A DNA stretch of 64,000 nucleotides from an uncultured Bacteroidales bacterium (lineage in GTDB: Bacteria > Bacteroidota > Bacteroidia > Bacteroidales > UBA932): contig ONEF01000002.1 in NCBI GenBank assembly GCA_900316795.1, positions 143,989-207,988 on the forward strand, written 5' to 3'. This document shows, in pieces, positions 24,323-33,730 of this stretch. Below the pieces are notes generated by a model, which worked only from the letters and a program-made list of their open reading frames with translations, made no database searches and was not told where the DNA came from. Numbering within the stretch: the first letter of the stretch is position 1; each line of letters opens with the position of its first letter. The translations under genes were made by a program, and so were the position numbers.

Positions 24323-25549
24323 CTAGCCGGCAAAGCAAACGGCCCAGACTCTGGACAGGTCTGCTATGTTATCTGTCTTGTGTATCTCGTTTCCGTCCTT
24401 GTCGTATTCTCTGTAGATGCCGTCTTTCTCAAGCACCGTTCCGCCAAGGACAAACTTGCCGTCCTCAAATCTGTAGAGATAGTAGAAGAATTCTCCCTTT
24501 TCAGCAAAGTTATGGCTGGTCATAAGGACTTTTTCCTCAGGGAAAACCGCAAGATGGTCCACGTGAAGAATGTCATGGAAGGACGGGCAGTTTTCAAATT
24601 CCTTTGTCTGAGGGTTATAGAGATAGCAGGCCCCTTCATCGTGCCGCTCCTCGTCTCCGGTCTGGTAGAGATCCATATAACCATCAAAGTTTATATCCTT
24701 GTACTCAGGAGGATACATTGAAGGGAACTGATATGTATGCTTTCCGGCTGGGGTTGTCACCGCCACTTCAAAATGATTGTCCACAACCTCAAGATCGAGT
24801 TTTGGAGCCTCAGGATCCCACCACTGCCTGCATTCTTCAAAGATGGAATTAACTCTGATAAGCTGATTCAATTCACCTTCTTCGTTATTGAAGAGCGCAT
24901 TGTAGTATGTTCCCCAGCCGTTGTCACGATATTTTTCACTCGGGACAAATTCCCCTACTCCCTGGTCGAGGTCTTCTGAGTCAGGAATGCGCCAGGCGCC
25001 CCAGTTGGCAACGGTCTCCTTGCCGTTGGTGTAGGTGAAAGTACCGATATGCTGGTTGTTGTCATATCCGTCTGCACCTTCGTAACAGTCATCAGTGAGA
25101 GCTTTATTGCCTTTGAAATAGATTTCGTTCAGGCTCTTTCCGTTGAACTCCCCGTCGGCCTGAGGGAAACTGTAACTGCACTCAAGAAAATATGCCTCGT
25201 GATTGTCTACATGGTCTGTCACATACTCCCCGTTCTCATCTGGTTCAGGGACTATTTTCGAGATGGACTTCAGTTCAATGACACCATCGAAAGACTGGAC
25301 ATTGTCCCAGACCTTGGAGAATCCCTTTACCGCGTAATGCGTGGCATCTGTCTTGGTTACACTAGCGTAATAAACCTGAAGCCTGGTGAAATCTTCACCG
25401 ATTATACCCAACTTGAAAGGACTGCCGTAAGCAAGAACTTCGGAGAAATCGTAACCGGCCGGATCTACGGCAAAGTTTTTGGCGTTCTCGCCGTTTTTGC
25501 AGGAATACAGCGCAAGTGTCAGCGCGACAAGGAAAAGAATCTTTTTCAT
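24323..25549 (-). CDS. Lipoprotein paralogous to the downstream exported protein
   Basis: A 408-aa protein with a lipoprotein signal peptide (MKKILFLVALTLALYSC, lipid attachment at Cys17). The layout equals its neighbour: FAVDPAGYDFSEVL, GIIGEDFTRLQVYY, VANWGAWRIPDSEDLDQGVG and an INFDGYMDLYQ repeat-like motif, then YLYRFEDGKFVLGG and KDGIYREYDKDGN. This one keeps a lipid anchor and the other does not, so the pair may sit in different envelope layers. No enzymatic motif is recognised. Confidence 0.75.
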   Translation of the reverse strand: MKKILFLVALTLALYSCKNGENAKNFAVDPAGYDFSEVLAYGSPFKLGIIGEDFTRLQVYYASVTKTDATHYAVKGFSKVWDNVQSFDGVIELKSISKIVPEPDENGEYVTDHVDNHEAYFLECSYSFPQADGEFNGKSLNEIYFKGNKALTDDCYEGADGYDNNQHIGTFTYTNGKETVANWGAWRIPDSEDLDQGVGEFVPSEKYRDNGWGTYYNALFNNEEGELNQLIRVNSIFEECRQWWDPEAPKLDLEVVDNHFEVAVTTPAGKHTYQFPSMYPPEYKDINFDGYMDLYQTGDEERHDEGACYLYNPQTKEFENCPSFHDILHVDHLAVFPEEKVLMTSHNFAEKGEFFYYLYRFEDGKFVLGGTVLEKDGIYREYDKDGNEIHKTDNIADLSRVWAVCFAG

Positions 25550-25592
25550 TGTGTTTAAGTTTATGATGTTTATTATGGTTCAAAGTCTAAAG

Positions 25593-26504
25593 TTAGTTTT
25601 TTTTCACGTCTTTTACAACCTGGACGATGATGACGCCTAAAACCGTGAGGGCAATGCCGGTGAGTTTGAGGGCGGTGAAGGTTTCCTGGCCTGGGTACAG
25701 AAAGTGAGCTGCAGCGGCTGAAACCAGCGGAATCAGGGCTGAGAAAATGCTTACCCTGACAACCCCAAGCTTTCCGGTACAGTAGGCCCAAAGCCCGAAG
25801 CATACACATGAACAAAGAACGGCAAGGGCAAAGATCTTGGACTGGACTCCGAAGGTAAAGAACTGGGCATCCAGGCCTTTCAGCCCAAACAACAGGAAGA
25901 AAGGCAGGAAATAAAGCGCACCGAAAGAGAACTGGTATGTGACAATTGTGTATGCACTGTATTTCTTTATCATTTCCTTGGTGGTGTAACTGTAAACCAG
26001 AGAGCCTCCTACAGCCAGAAACAGCAGCATCAGAATGCCTTTGAGATGTGATGAGCCCACGCCTCCTTTCTCCATCACGAAAAATGTTATTCCTATCAGA
26101 GACAGAAGACAACCCAGTATTTTAGGAAAGGAAAGCTTGTACTTGTAAAGGAAGCGGTCAACAACCGTGCAGAAAAGAGGAATGGTGGCAATTATGATTG
26201 ATGCCATCATACCGGAGGTGTATTTGATGCCGAAGTTTTCTCCCAGAAAATAGACGAACGGCTCTCCGGCGGAAAGCAGGAGCATCCACTTGATGTCTTC
26301 CTTCCTTACTTTCTGCACTGAACCAAGAATCAGGCCCACAATCCACAATATCGCTGAGGAGATGAGCATCCTCTCAAAGATGAATGTGAATATCTGTATA
26401 TTGTTCTTTATCAGGTAGTCTTCCCAGATAAAGGAGAAGCCCCACGCTATTATTGATATAATTGCAAATATATATGCTTTTGTCAAGTTTCTTCCCTCTG
26501 CCAT
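25593..26504 (-). CDS. EamA/DMT-family transporter
   Basis: A 303-aa inner-membrane protein with about ten hydrophobic helices arranged as two EamA repeats (first at about 10-140, second at about 155-290). The N-terminal AIISIIAWGFSFIWEDYLIK and YTSGMMASIIIATIPLF are typical of drug/metabolite transporters. The substrate cannot be assigned. It lies 43 bases after the dihydroorotase gene on the same strand. Confidence 0.88.
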   Translation of the reverse strand: MAEGRNLTKAYIFAIISIIAWGFSFIWEDYLIKNNIQIFTFIFERMLISSAILWIVGLILGSVQKVRKEDIKWMLLLSAGEPFVYFLGENFGIKYTSGMMASIIIATIPLFCTVVDRFLYKYKLSFPKILGCLLSLIGITFFVMEKGGVGSSHLKGILMLLFLAVGGSLVYSYTTKEMIKKYSAYTIVTYQFSFGALYFLPFFLLFGLKGLDAQFFTFGVQSKIFALAVLCSCVCFGLWAYCTGKLGVVRVSIFSALIPLVSAAAAHFLYPGQETFTALKLTGIALTVLGVIIVQVVKDVKKN

Positions 26505-26547
26505 ATCTCGTCCAGAATAGTCTGCTAATGCTTGTTTGGATTTCCTG

Positions 26548-27993
26548 TCAACGGTTGAATGTCAGAGGCCGGCTGTTGGTGTTGCCTGTAAGGGTGCCGT
26601 TTTCAACTACCTGGCAGCCGCTGACAAAAGTGTGAACTACGGATACAGGGAATTGTTCCAGATCTTCGTCTGTTCCATCAGGATTATGGTAAGTGATGCC
26701 TTTTTCCGAGAACGGGCTCCAGCGGCACATTGCAGCAGGATGGCTGGCGGAAGCACTTGGCTTTTCCATATCCACTACTGCGAAATCAGCAAAATAGCCT
26801 TCCCGGATGAATCCTCTCTTTTCCACCGCAAAGCATCTTGCCGGAGAATGGCTCATTTTGTCAGCTATCTCGGATAGTGAAAACTCGCCCCTCTTGGCAA
26901 GGGTCAGCATAATCTGCAGGGAATAAGGCATCAGCGGGATTCCGGAAGGACATTCGGCATACGGACGCAACTTTTCTGAAAGAAGATGCGGAGCATGGTC
27001 GCTGCCAATAGTCTGAATGGCGCCGTCTTTCAAGGCTTGCCGCAGAGCAAACATATCTGATCTGTCTTTTATGGCCGGATTGCACTTGATGAGGTTGCCG
27101 TACTTTGAGTAGTCTTCTCTGCAGAACCAGAGGTATGTTGGGCAAGTTTCCGCGGTGACAATGGCCTCGCGCGCTTTGTCTGAAGCTTTCCAGGCGGCTG
27201 GGCGCTTCAAGGCGGAAAGCGTCTCCACTTCCTCCCTGGTTGTCACGTGTAGTATGTGGAGCCTGCTATGGTATTTTAGGGCAAGTTCCACGGCCTTGGC
27301 GGAACTCTTAATGCAGGCCTCACGGCTTCTTATGTCCGGATGGACCGCTGCAGGAATGTCTTTCCCGTATTTGTCCTGAGCCTTCTTCAGGTTGGAGGCT
27401 ATGGTCTGGTTATCTTCACAATGAACAGCTATCAGAGTAGGACAGAAGCGGAAAATGTCATCTATGGCTTTTGAGTTATCTACCAGAAGGTTACCGGTAG
27501 AGGAGCCCATGAAAAGCTTGACTCCGCAGACATCTCTTCTTTTTATGTTCCTTATCTCAGCGATATTGCTGTTGCTGGCTCCCAGATAGAATGAATAGTT
27601 GGCGTAGGAAGACTGCTCGGCACTGGCGAACTTGTCTTCCAGAAGTGAACGGGTTGTTGCCGGTGGAGTGTTGTTGGGCATATCCATGAAGGAAGTCACG
27701 CCTCCAAGGACCGCCGCCCTGCTCTCGCTCTCTATATTCCCCTTCCAGCCGTCTCCCGGCTCACGGAAATGAACATGGCTGTCTATGACGCCAGGGAATA
27801 TGTGAAGGCCCGTCAGATCTAAGCTTTCCATCTGGCTTTCAACCTTTTTCAGGAAAGAACCGTATTCTTTTACGGACTTGAAATCAGAAAGTCTTATAAT
27901 CTGCGATATGTATTCCCCGGCAATAACGATGCTTCCTTTGAAGACCTCGCCTTCATTGACGATGCTGCCGTTTTTAAGAAGAAGGTTCTTCAT
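26548..27993 (-). CDS. pyrC: Dihydroorotase
   Basis: A 481-aa amidohydrolase that closes carbamoyl-aspartate to dihydroorotate in pyrimidine synthesis. The metal-binding motif GVIDSHVHFREPGD lies near residue 70, the metal-bridging lysine region near GVKLFMGSSTG, and the other ligands in AVHCEDN, LHILHVTT and IGSDHAPH. The length and FREPG motif fit the class I (PyrC/AllB-like) group. It is 14-17 bases from the upstream GT2 gene, so the two are probably co-transcribed. Confidence 0.9.
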   Translation of the reverse strand: MKNLLLKNGSIVNEGEVFKGSIVIAGEYISQIIRLSDFKSVKEYGSFLKKVESQMESLDLTGLHIFPGVIDSHVHFREPGDGWKGNIESESRAAVLGGVTSFMDMPNNTPPATTRSLLEDKFASAEQSSYANYSFYLGASNSNIAEIRNIKRRDVCGVKLFMGSSTGNLLVDNSKAIDDIFRFCPTLIAVHCEDNQTIASNLKKAQDKYGKDIPAAVHPDIRSREACIKSSAKAVELALKYHSRLHILHVTTREEVETLSALKRPAAWKASDKAREAIVTAETCPTYLWFCREDYSKYGNLIKCNPAIKDRSDMFALRQALKDGAIQTIGSDHAPHLLSEKLRPYAECPSGIPLMPYSLQIMLTLAKRGEFSLSEIADKMSHSPARCFAVEKRGFIREGYFADFAVVDMEKPSASASHPAAMCRWSPFSEKGITYHNPDGTDEDLEQFPVSVVHTFVSGCQVVENGTLTGNTNSRPLTFNR

Positions 27994-28009
27994 GGAGCGG
28001 AAAGCTTTT

Positions 28010-28738
28010 TCATTTGACCTTTGGCCGGAATTTTCTGAATCTCATCGCGATTACCCCCCAGAAAGCCTCACCGAAAATACCGGAGCTCATCTTTGAGGAG
28101 CCTTCTTTGCGGTCCACGAAAATGATAGGCACTTCCTTTATCTTGAAGCCCAGCTTGTGGGTGGTATATTTCATCTCTATCTGGAAGCCGTAGCCTTTCA
28201 TCTTGACTTTGTCCAAATCTATGGTATCCAAGACCTTGCGGGTGTAGCAGACAAAGCCTGCGGTGCAGTCATAAACTTTTATCCTCAGGACTTTACGCAC
28301 ATAATAGGAGGCAAAGTAAGACATCACAACCCTTCCGATAGGCCAGTTGATTACACTCACGCCATTGCAGTAACGGGAACCGATGGAAAGGTCCGCCCCG
28401 TCTTCTGCACATGCCTTGTAAAGGCGAATCAGATCATCAGGATTATGTGAAAAATCCGCATCCATCTCGAACACATAACCGTATCCCTTTTCCAACGCCC
28501 ACTTGAATGCTGTGATATAGGCTGTTCCAAGGCCCTGTTTTCCGCTTCTCTGAATAAGGTGGAGCCTTTGCGGAAACTCTTTCTGGAGGGTCTTGACTAT
28601 GTCCGCCGTGCCGTCCGGAGAACCGTCATCCACCACAAGTATATGAAACTCACCTTCAAGGGAAAAAACCTTTCGGGTGATTTTCTCAATGTTTTCTTTC
28701 TCGTTATAGGTAGGGATTACAACCAGTTTCTCTGCCAT
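28010..28738 (-). CDS. Polyprenol monophosphomannose synthase-like GT2
   Basis: A 242-aa family 2 glycosyltransferase that moves a sugar from a nucleotide donor to a polyprenol phosphate at the membrane. The N-terminal IPTYNEKENIEKI, DDGSPDGT and the metal-binding DADFSHNP motifs are all present, with the RKEGSSKMS lipid-substrate loop near the end. It lacks C-terminal membrane helices, like DPM1-type enzymes. The start ATG at 28738 is preferred because the frame upstream (from 28762) adds only a polar leader. Confidence 0.88.
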   Translation of the reverse strand: MAEKLVVIPTYNEKENIEKITRKVFSLEGEFHILVVDDGSPDGTADIVKTLQKEFPQRLHLIQRSGKQGLGTAYITAFKWALEKGYGYVFEMDADFSHNPDDLIRLYKACAEDGADLSIGSRYCNGVSVINWPIGRVVMSYFASYYVRKVLRIKVYDCTAGFVCYTRKVLDTIDLDKVKMKGYGFQIEMKYTTHKLGFKIKEVPIIFVDRKEGSSKMSSGIFGEAFWGVIAMRFRKFRPKVK

Positions 28739-28793
28739 ATCAGTCTCTCTTGTTTGTGTCAAGCTGCAAATTTAATAAGAATACCTCCATTTC

Positions 28794-30935
28794 CTAACCG
28801 AGAAGCCTCAATTGAATTCTCTGACGCCTCAAATCCACTCCTATTACGCTTACTCTCACCTGCTGATGGAGTTTGAGGACATCGGTGGCGCTGCGAACGA
28901 ACTTCCTCCCCATATTGGATATATGTATGAGCCCGTTCTGCTTTATTCCTATATCTACAAATGCCCCGAAGGCTGTCAGATTTGTGACAATGCCGGGGAG
29001 CTCCATCCCCTCTTTGAGGTCTTCTATTGTGGAAATTTCAGAAGAGAACTCAAAGTCCTTGGCGCTTTCTCTCGGGTCACGGCCTGGTTTCTTAAGTTCC
29101 TGTGCTATATCTTTTAGGGTAGGAAGCCCCACATCCTCTCCCACATAGTCCTGCAGGTTGATGGAATCTATCTTCTCGGGATTGCCTATAAGCTCAGAAA
29201 CCTTGCATCCTGCATCTTTCGCCATCTTTTCAACCAGGGTGTACCTTTCAGGATGCACGGCTGAATTGTCCAGCGGATTATCAGCACCCGGAATACGTAG
29301 GAAGCCGGCCGCCATCTGGTAAGCCTTCTGCCCCAGACGAGGAACTTCCATCAACTGGCTGCGGGAGGAAAAACTTCCGTTGGCTGCCCTGTAAGACACT
29401 ATGTTTGAAGCCAGAGCAGGCCCTATACCGGAAACGTATGACAGCAAGTGACGGCTGGCCGTATTGAGGTTCACACCCACCGTATTTACACAGTATTCCA
29501 CTACATCGTCCAGCTTCTCCTTCAGAAGCGTCTGATCTACATCGTGCTGGTACTGCCCTATTCCCAGAGACTTAGGGTCTATCTTCACAAGCTCCGCCAG
29601 AGGATCCATCAGGCGTCGCCCGATAGAAACAGCACCTCTTACCGTAACGTCCTCGTCCGGAAACTCCTGACGGGCTGTCTCGGAAGCAGAGTAGATTGAC
29701 GCGCCGTCCTCACTTACGGAATAAATCTTGACAGGATGGCCAAAACCGAGTCTTCTTACAAAAGCCTCGGTCTCTCTTGCCGCGGTTCCGTTGCCTATTG
29801 CTATGACCTCTATACCATAATCTTCAACCATTGAGCAGGTTTTGGTCATAGCCTCCATCTTCTGGTTCACAGGAGGATGCGGATAAATTACATCGTGATG
29901 CACAAGTTCCCCTTTCTCATCCAGGCATACAACCTTGCAGCCTGTCCTGAAGCCGGGATCTATGGCCATTGTCTTCTTCTGCCCAACCGGTGCAGCCAGA
30001 AGAAGCTGCTTGAGGTTTTCCCCGAATACCTTGACGGCTTCCAGATCTGCCCTTTCCTTTGCAGCTTTCAGCGTCTCATTCTCGATAGAAGGGTCAAGAA
30101 GCCTGGTCAAAGCATCTTCCTGAGAGAGTTTCAGCTGGTCAAAAAGGCTCTGGACGGGATATTTCTTCCCTCTGTAGAATATGCGGTTCATGATTTTAAG
30201 GGAAACCTGGAAATCAGTCTCCACTTTCACAGACAGGATCTTCTCGTTCACGGCACGTAGGATTGCCAACACCCTGTGAGACGGCATCTTGGACAAAGGA
30301 GCCGAATATGAAAAATAATCTGCATACTTCTCCCCCTCTTCCTCTTTTCCCTTTGCTACCTTGGTCTTGAGGAATCCGCTCCGGCCGTAATAACTCCTGA
30401 GTTCTTCCCTTATCTCTATGTTCTCTGATATTTGCTCGGCGATTATGTCCCTCGCTCCTGAAAGCGCATCTTCCGCCGTAGGAACACCCTCTTTCACAAA
30501 CTTTTCCGCCTCCTTGAAGATATTATCCACATTCAGCGAAAGCATCTTTACAGCCAACGGTTCCAGCCCCTTCTCTTTGGCAACAGAAGCACGGGTGCGT
30601 CTCTTCGGGCGGAAAGGGAGGTAGATGTCTTCCAGCCTCTGGCTCTCCACGCAGTCCTCAATCATTATCTGGAGTTCAGGAGTGAGTTTCTGCTGCTCGT
30701 CTATGCTCTTGATGACAGCCTCCTTTCTCTTGTCCAGTTCCAGGAACCTCTGGTAGTGGAAATTGGTCTCGGCAACCTCCACATCAGTCATTGTTCCGGT
30801 AGCTTCCTTTCTGTATCGCGAGATGAACGGAACGGTGGCCCCCTCCTCCAGGAGCTGGATGCAATTCTCCACCCTCCAAGGCTTTACGCCAAGTTTTTCT
30901 GCAATGAAATTTACATATAACGCATTCATAAGCAT
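28794..30935 (-). CDS. tex: Tex-family RNA-binding transcriptional accessory protein
   Basis: A 713-aa cytosolic protein with the full Tex layout: N-terminal helical region (VPFISRYRKEATGTMTD), YqgF/RNase H-like domain (MAIDPGFRTGCKVVCLD near 325), helix-hairpin-helix (SYVSGIGPALASNIV) and a C-terminal S1 domain (IVTNLTAFGAFVDIGI, then QNGLIHIS). It binds RNA and affects transcription. A second in-frame ATG lies two codons in, at 30929. Confidence 0.95.
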   Translation of the reverse strand: MLMNALYVNFIAEKLGVKPWRVENCIQLLEEGATVPFISRYRKEATGTMTDVEVAETNFHYQRFLELDKRKEAVIKSIDEQQKLTPELQIMIEDCVESQRLEDIYLPFRPKRRTRASVAKEKGLEPLAVKMLSLNVDNIFKEAEKFVKEGVPTAEDALSGARDIIAEQISENIEIREELRSYYGRSGFLKTKVAKGKEEEGEKYADYFSYSAPLSKMPSHRVLAILRAVNEKILSVKVETDFQVSLKIMNRIFYRGKKYPVQSLFDQLKLSQEDALTRLLDPSIENETLKAAKERADLEAVKVFGENLKQLLLAAPVGQKKTMAIDPGFRTGCKVVCLDEKGELVHHDVIYPHPPVNQKMEAMTKTCSMVEDYGIEVIAIGNGTAARETEAFVRRLGFGHPVKIYSVSEDGASIYSASETARQEFPDEDVTVRGAVSIGRRLMDPLAELVKIDPKSLGIGQYQHDVDQTLLKEKLDDVVEYCVNTVGVNLNTASRHLLSYVSGIGPALASNIVSYRAANGSFSSRSQLMEVPRLGQKAYQMAAGFLRIPGADNPLDNSAVHPERYTLVEKMAKDAGCKVSELIGNPEKIDSINLQDYVGEDVGLPTLKDIAQELKKPGRDPRESAKDFEFSSEISTIEDLKEGMELPGIVTNLTAFGAFVDIGIKQNGLIHISNMGRKFVRSATDVLKLHQQVRVSVIGVDLRRQRIQLRLLG

Positions 30936-30984
30936 TGTGCTTTATGCGTTAAAGATAGGCAAAAAATTCTTTGGGAGGTAAACA

Positions 30985-32772
30985 CTAGTCGTGGCTTACC
31001 TGATGCAACCTGTCACGGTATGCAAAGAAGATATGGGACTTTGACACAAAGCCTTTCCACTTGCCGTCTCTGTCTATCACAGGAAGATTCCAGCCGCCGG
31101 TCTGCTCGAACTTGTTCATCACATCATCCATCCTGTCATCGGCATAGGCACATATTTCCTCTTTTTCCATATAGTCCGAAACCGGCCTGGAGTAATTGGA
31201 GCTGTCAAACATATCCTTCTTCACATCGTTGAGCCAAACTGTTCCCAGAAGGTGCCCGTCTTTGTCCAGCACGGGGTAAATATCTCTGCTTGAATTAGAT
31301 ATTACCGGCAATATATCTCCCAATGTCGCCCCTTCTTCTATCGTGGAGAAATTGGTTTCAAGCACATCGTCTATTTTCAGGAGCGTGAGTGCAGCCTTGT
31401 CTGAATCGTGAGTCAGCAGATGGCCTTTTTTGGCTATACGCTTGGTATATATTGAATACGGCTCAAATATCCTGATGGTGGCGTATGAGATAACAGATGT
31501 TATGATCAGAGGCATAAGGAGGGTGTAGCCACCGGTTATCTCGGCAATGAGGAAAATAGCTGTCATAGGCGCCTGCATGACGCCTGCCATAAGGCCTGCC
31601 ATACCCACAAGCACAAAGTTGGTTTCCGGAAGGTCCAGCCCTATAAGGTTGCTGCTTCTTGCGGCCACGAAACCGAGTATTCCACCCATGAAAAGCGTAG
31701 GGCCGAATGTTCCACCGACTCCTCCGCCGGCGTTTGTGAAACTCATCGAGAATACCTTTACAAGAAATACCAGAGCAAAGAATATCGGAAGAGTCCATCT
31801 ATAGGAAAAAAGGCCCCCGAAGACAGTATTGCCCACAGCCTGCATATCATTGTCGTTGAGAAGATTGGTAAGGCTTCCATAACCTTCTCCATAGAGAGGA
31901 GGAAACAAGAAAATCATTATGCCAAGGCCTATCGAACAAAACGCCCAGCGTGTGAAAGGGTTGGCTATGGACTTGACCTTGTCTTCCGTAAAGAGTGTAA
32001 CTCTGGTAAAATACAGGGAAGCAAATCCGCAGATTATGCCAAACATGGCGTAGAACGGTATGTTCCCCATCTGGAAAGGCGTCAATGTATTGTCAAAGGC
32101 CACAGCATCTCCCATCAGCAAATATGTAACCGTAGTGGAAGTAACGCTGCTGAGCACCAACGGAAGGATGCTGGTCATGGACATGTTGAACATCAATATC
32201 TCCAGCGTAAACAAAACCCCGGCCATAGGAGCCTTGAATATACCGGCTATAGCTCCGGCAGCGCCGCAGCCGAGAAGAAGCGTCACATTCTTGTAGGACA
32301 GGCCTGCTTTCCTTCCCACATTGGAGCCAATGGCCGCTCCTGTATAGACAATCGGCGCCTCGGCTCCCACACTGCCACCAAAGCCTATGGTAACAGCGCT
32401 TGTCAGAATGGAAGACCAGGTATTGTGAGGCTTGATTTTGGAGTCATACCTGGACATTGCCAGCAGCACCTTCGTGACTCCGTGGGAAATATTGTCTCTG
32501 ATCACATATCTTACGATCAGATAAGCCATGAGCATTCCAACTCCAGGATATACAAAATACAGGTAACTGGAGGCCGGAGTCTTGAACCATCCCACCAGGA
32601 TCCACTGGAAAAAGTGGATGGCCTCCACAAGCAATGTAGCGGCAAGTCCGCTGCCCAAGCCCACTACAAAAGCAAGGAGGAGGACTTTCCTGGTCTCAGG
32701 CATCCTCTCCAGCCAAACTCTCAACGAGTGTGATATCTTTTTGAAAATATTCGGATTGTCAGTCGAGGTCAT
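30985..32772 (-). CDS. ClC-family chloride channel/transporter with CBS domains
   Basis: An inner-membrane protein of about 595 aa with the ClC ion pathway motifs GGSVGAEAP and GAAGAIAGIFKAP, the GGGVGGTFGPTLFMGG selectivity segment, and two C-terminal CBS domains (from about 470). The residue after GSVG is Ala-Glu, keeping the gating glutamate. The start at 32772 or 32775 overlaps the end of the upstream Lys-rich gene by about 14 bases. Longer in-frame codons up to 32877 are overlap with that gene and are rejected. Confidence 0.92.
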   Translation of the reverse strand: MTSTDNPNIFKKISHSLRVWLERMPETRKVLLLAFVVGLGSGLAATLLVEAIHFFQWILVGWFKTPASSYLYFVYPGVGMLMAYLIVRYVIRDNISHGVTKVLLAMSRYDSKIKPHNTWSSILTSAVTIGFGGSVGAEAPIVYTGAAIGSNVGRKAGLSYKNVTLLLGCGAAGAIAGIFKAPMAGVLFTLEILMFNMSMTSILPLVLSSVTSTTVTYLLMGDAVAFDNTLTPFQMGNIPFYAMFGIICGFASLYFTRVTLFTEDKVKSIANPFTRWAFCSIGLGIMIFLFPPLYGEGYGSLTNLLNDNDMQAVGNTVFGGLFSYRWTLPIFFALVFLVKVFSMSFTNAGGGVGGTFGPTLFMGGILGFVAARSSNLIGLDLPETNFVLVGMAGLMAGVMQAPMTAIFLIAEITGGYTLLMPLIITSVISYATIRIFEPYSIYTKRIAKKGHLLTHDSDKAALTLLKIDDVLETNFSTIEEGATLGDILPVISNSSRDIYPVLDKDGHLLGTVWLNDVKKDMFDSSNYSRPVSDYMEKEEICAYADDRMDDVMNKFEQTGGWNLPVIDRDGKWKGFVSKSHIFFAYRDRLHQVSHD

Positions 32773-33544
32773 CATCAGAATCCGACATGTTCTCCGTATT
32801 GTCGTCCGGGAAGGTCTCTCCCTCCGTTGGCATATCGTCAGATCCCTCAGTATCAGGGAACAGAGTCTTCTGGGCATCCTCAGCCCTGTCTATGGTAACA
32901 ACCATCTTTATAAGATAGATGGCAGTTTCTGTCTCAAGAGTGATGGCATAGAAAGAAGTCCCGTCAGGTTTGTCCACCTTGAACAGGTCTCCCATATAAT
33001 CTGAATAGCCTCTAGGATATTTTTCCTTGAAAGCGGCTGCCACATCCTCCTTCATGTTGGAGTAGCTTACCACCAACCTTCTCTTGCCGCTTGGGTCAAT
33101 TCCCACATTCTTCGGCCTCTCATGGGTTATTGAAACCGAGCCTGTGGTCTGCGCGTCAACAGAAATCGGCTGTATCTTGATTCTTCCAAGAGTGGATTCA
33201 GGCTGCTTTGGAGCAGGTTTGGAAACAACCTTCTTCTCCTGAGATTCTTTCTTCACTACAGTTTTCTTCACCGGCTCAGCATTCTTGGCAACAGCCTTCT
33301 TCACCGGCTCAGCCTTCTTGGCAGCAGCCTTCTTCACCGGTTCAGCCTTCTTGGCAACAACCTTCTTCACCGGCTCAGCCTTCTTGGCAGCAGCCTTTTT
33401 CACCGGCTCAGCCTTCTTGGTAGCAGCTGTTTTCTTGGCAGTTTCCTTTTTCTTTATAGTATCAACCTTCAGAGGCTGTGCTTTCTTTGCAGCGGTCTTT
33501 GAAGTAGCTTTGCTCTGAGTCTTCTTAACTGTAGTCACTTTCAA
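32759..33544 (-). CDS. Lys/Ala/Pro repeat protein with conserved C-terminal domain
   Basis: A 261-aa protein. Residues 1-100 are very basic, with about six copies of an 11-residue unit of the form VKKAAAKKAEP, like histone H1 tails. The region from about 140 to 220 (GKRRLVVSYSNMKEDVAAAF, then YPRGYSDYMGDLFKVDKPDG) is a compact globular domain, and the end is acidic (DSDDDLD). A DNA- or RNA-binding role is inferred from composition; I recognise no named family. It is translationally coupled to the ClC gene. Confidence 0.75.
   Translation of the reverse strand: MKVTTVKKTQSKATSKTAAKKAQPLKVDTIKKKETAKKTAATKKAEPVKKAAAKKAEPVKKVVAKKAEPVKKAAAKKAEPVKKAVAKNAEPVKKTVVKKESQEKKVVSKPAPKQPESTLGRIKIQPISVDAQTTGSVSITHERPKNVGIDPSGKRRLVVSYSNMKEDVAAAFKEKYPRGYSDYMGDLFKVDKPDGTSFYAITLETETAIYLIKMVVTIDRAEDAQKTLFPDTEGSDDMPTEGETFPDDNTENMSDSDDDLD
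33245..33450 (-). repeat. 33-bp tandem repeat encoding Lys/Ala/Pro units
   Basis: About six imperfect 33-base units (11 codons each) sharing GCCTTCTTCACCGGCTCAGC on the plus strand. Several units are nearly identical at DNA level, so the copy number may vary between strains. Confidence 0.75.
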
Positions 33545-33730
33545 AAGATTAATAGGTTGTTAATGTTTCACGATGCAATTATAAGGTATTTTTTCTTAAC
33601 ACAATTTTTTTTTTGATATTTTATTCTCTATTAAGAAAAACATGAGATCTCAGATAGGTTGTAGTGGTCCCAGATAATAGTACCGCTACAGGCACAATTG
33701 GCAACAAAAGTATAGATCAATAAGAGGCAG

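Noticed and set aside
33245..33450. Possible CRISPR array
   Set aside because: The repeats are contiguous, coding and imperfect, with no unique spacers; no cas genes are present anywhere in the window.
33208..33518. Pro/Ser/Trp and Phe/Ala-rich repeat frames on the plus strand
   Set aside because: They are shadows of the 33-bp repeats that encode the Lys/Ala/Pro tail on the minus strand.
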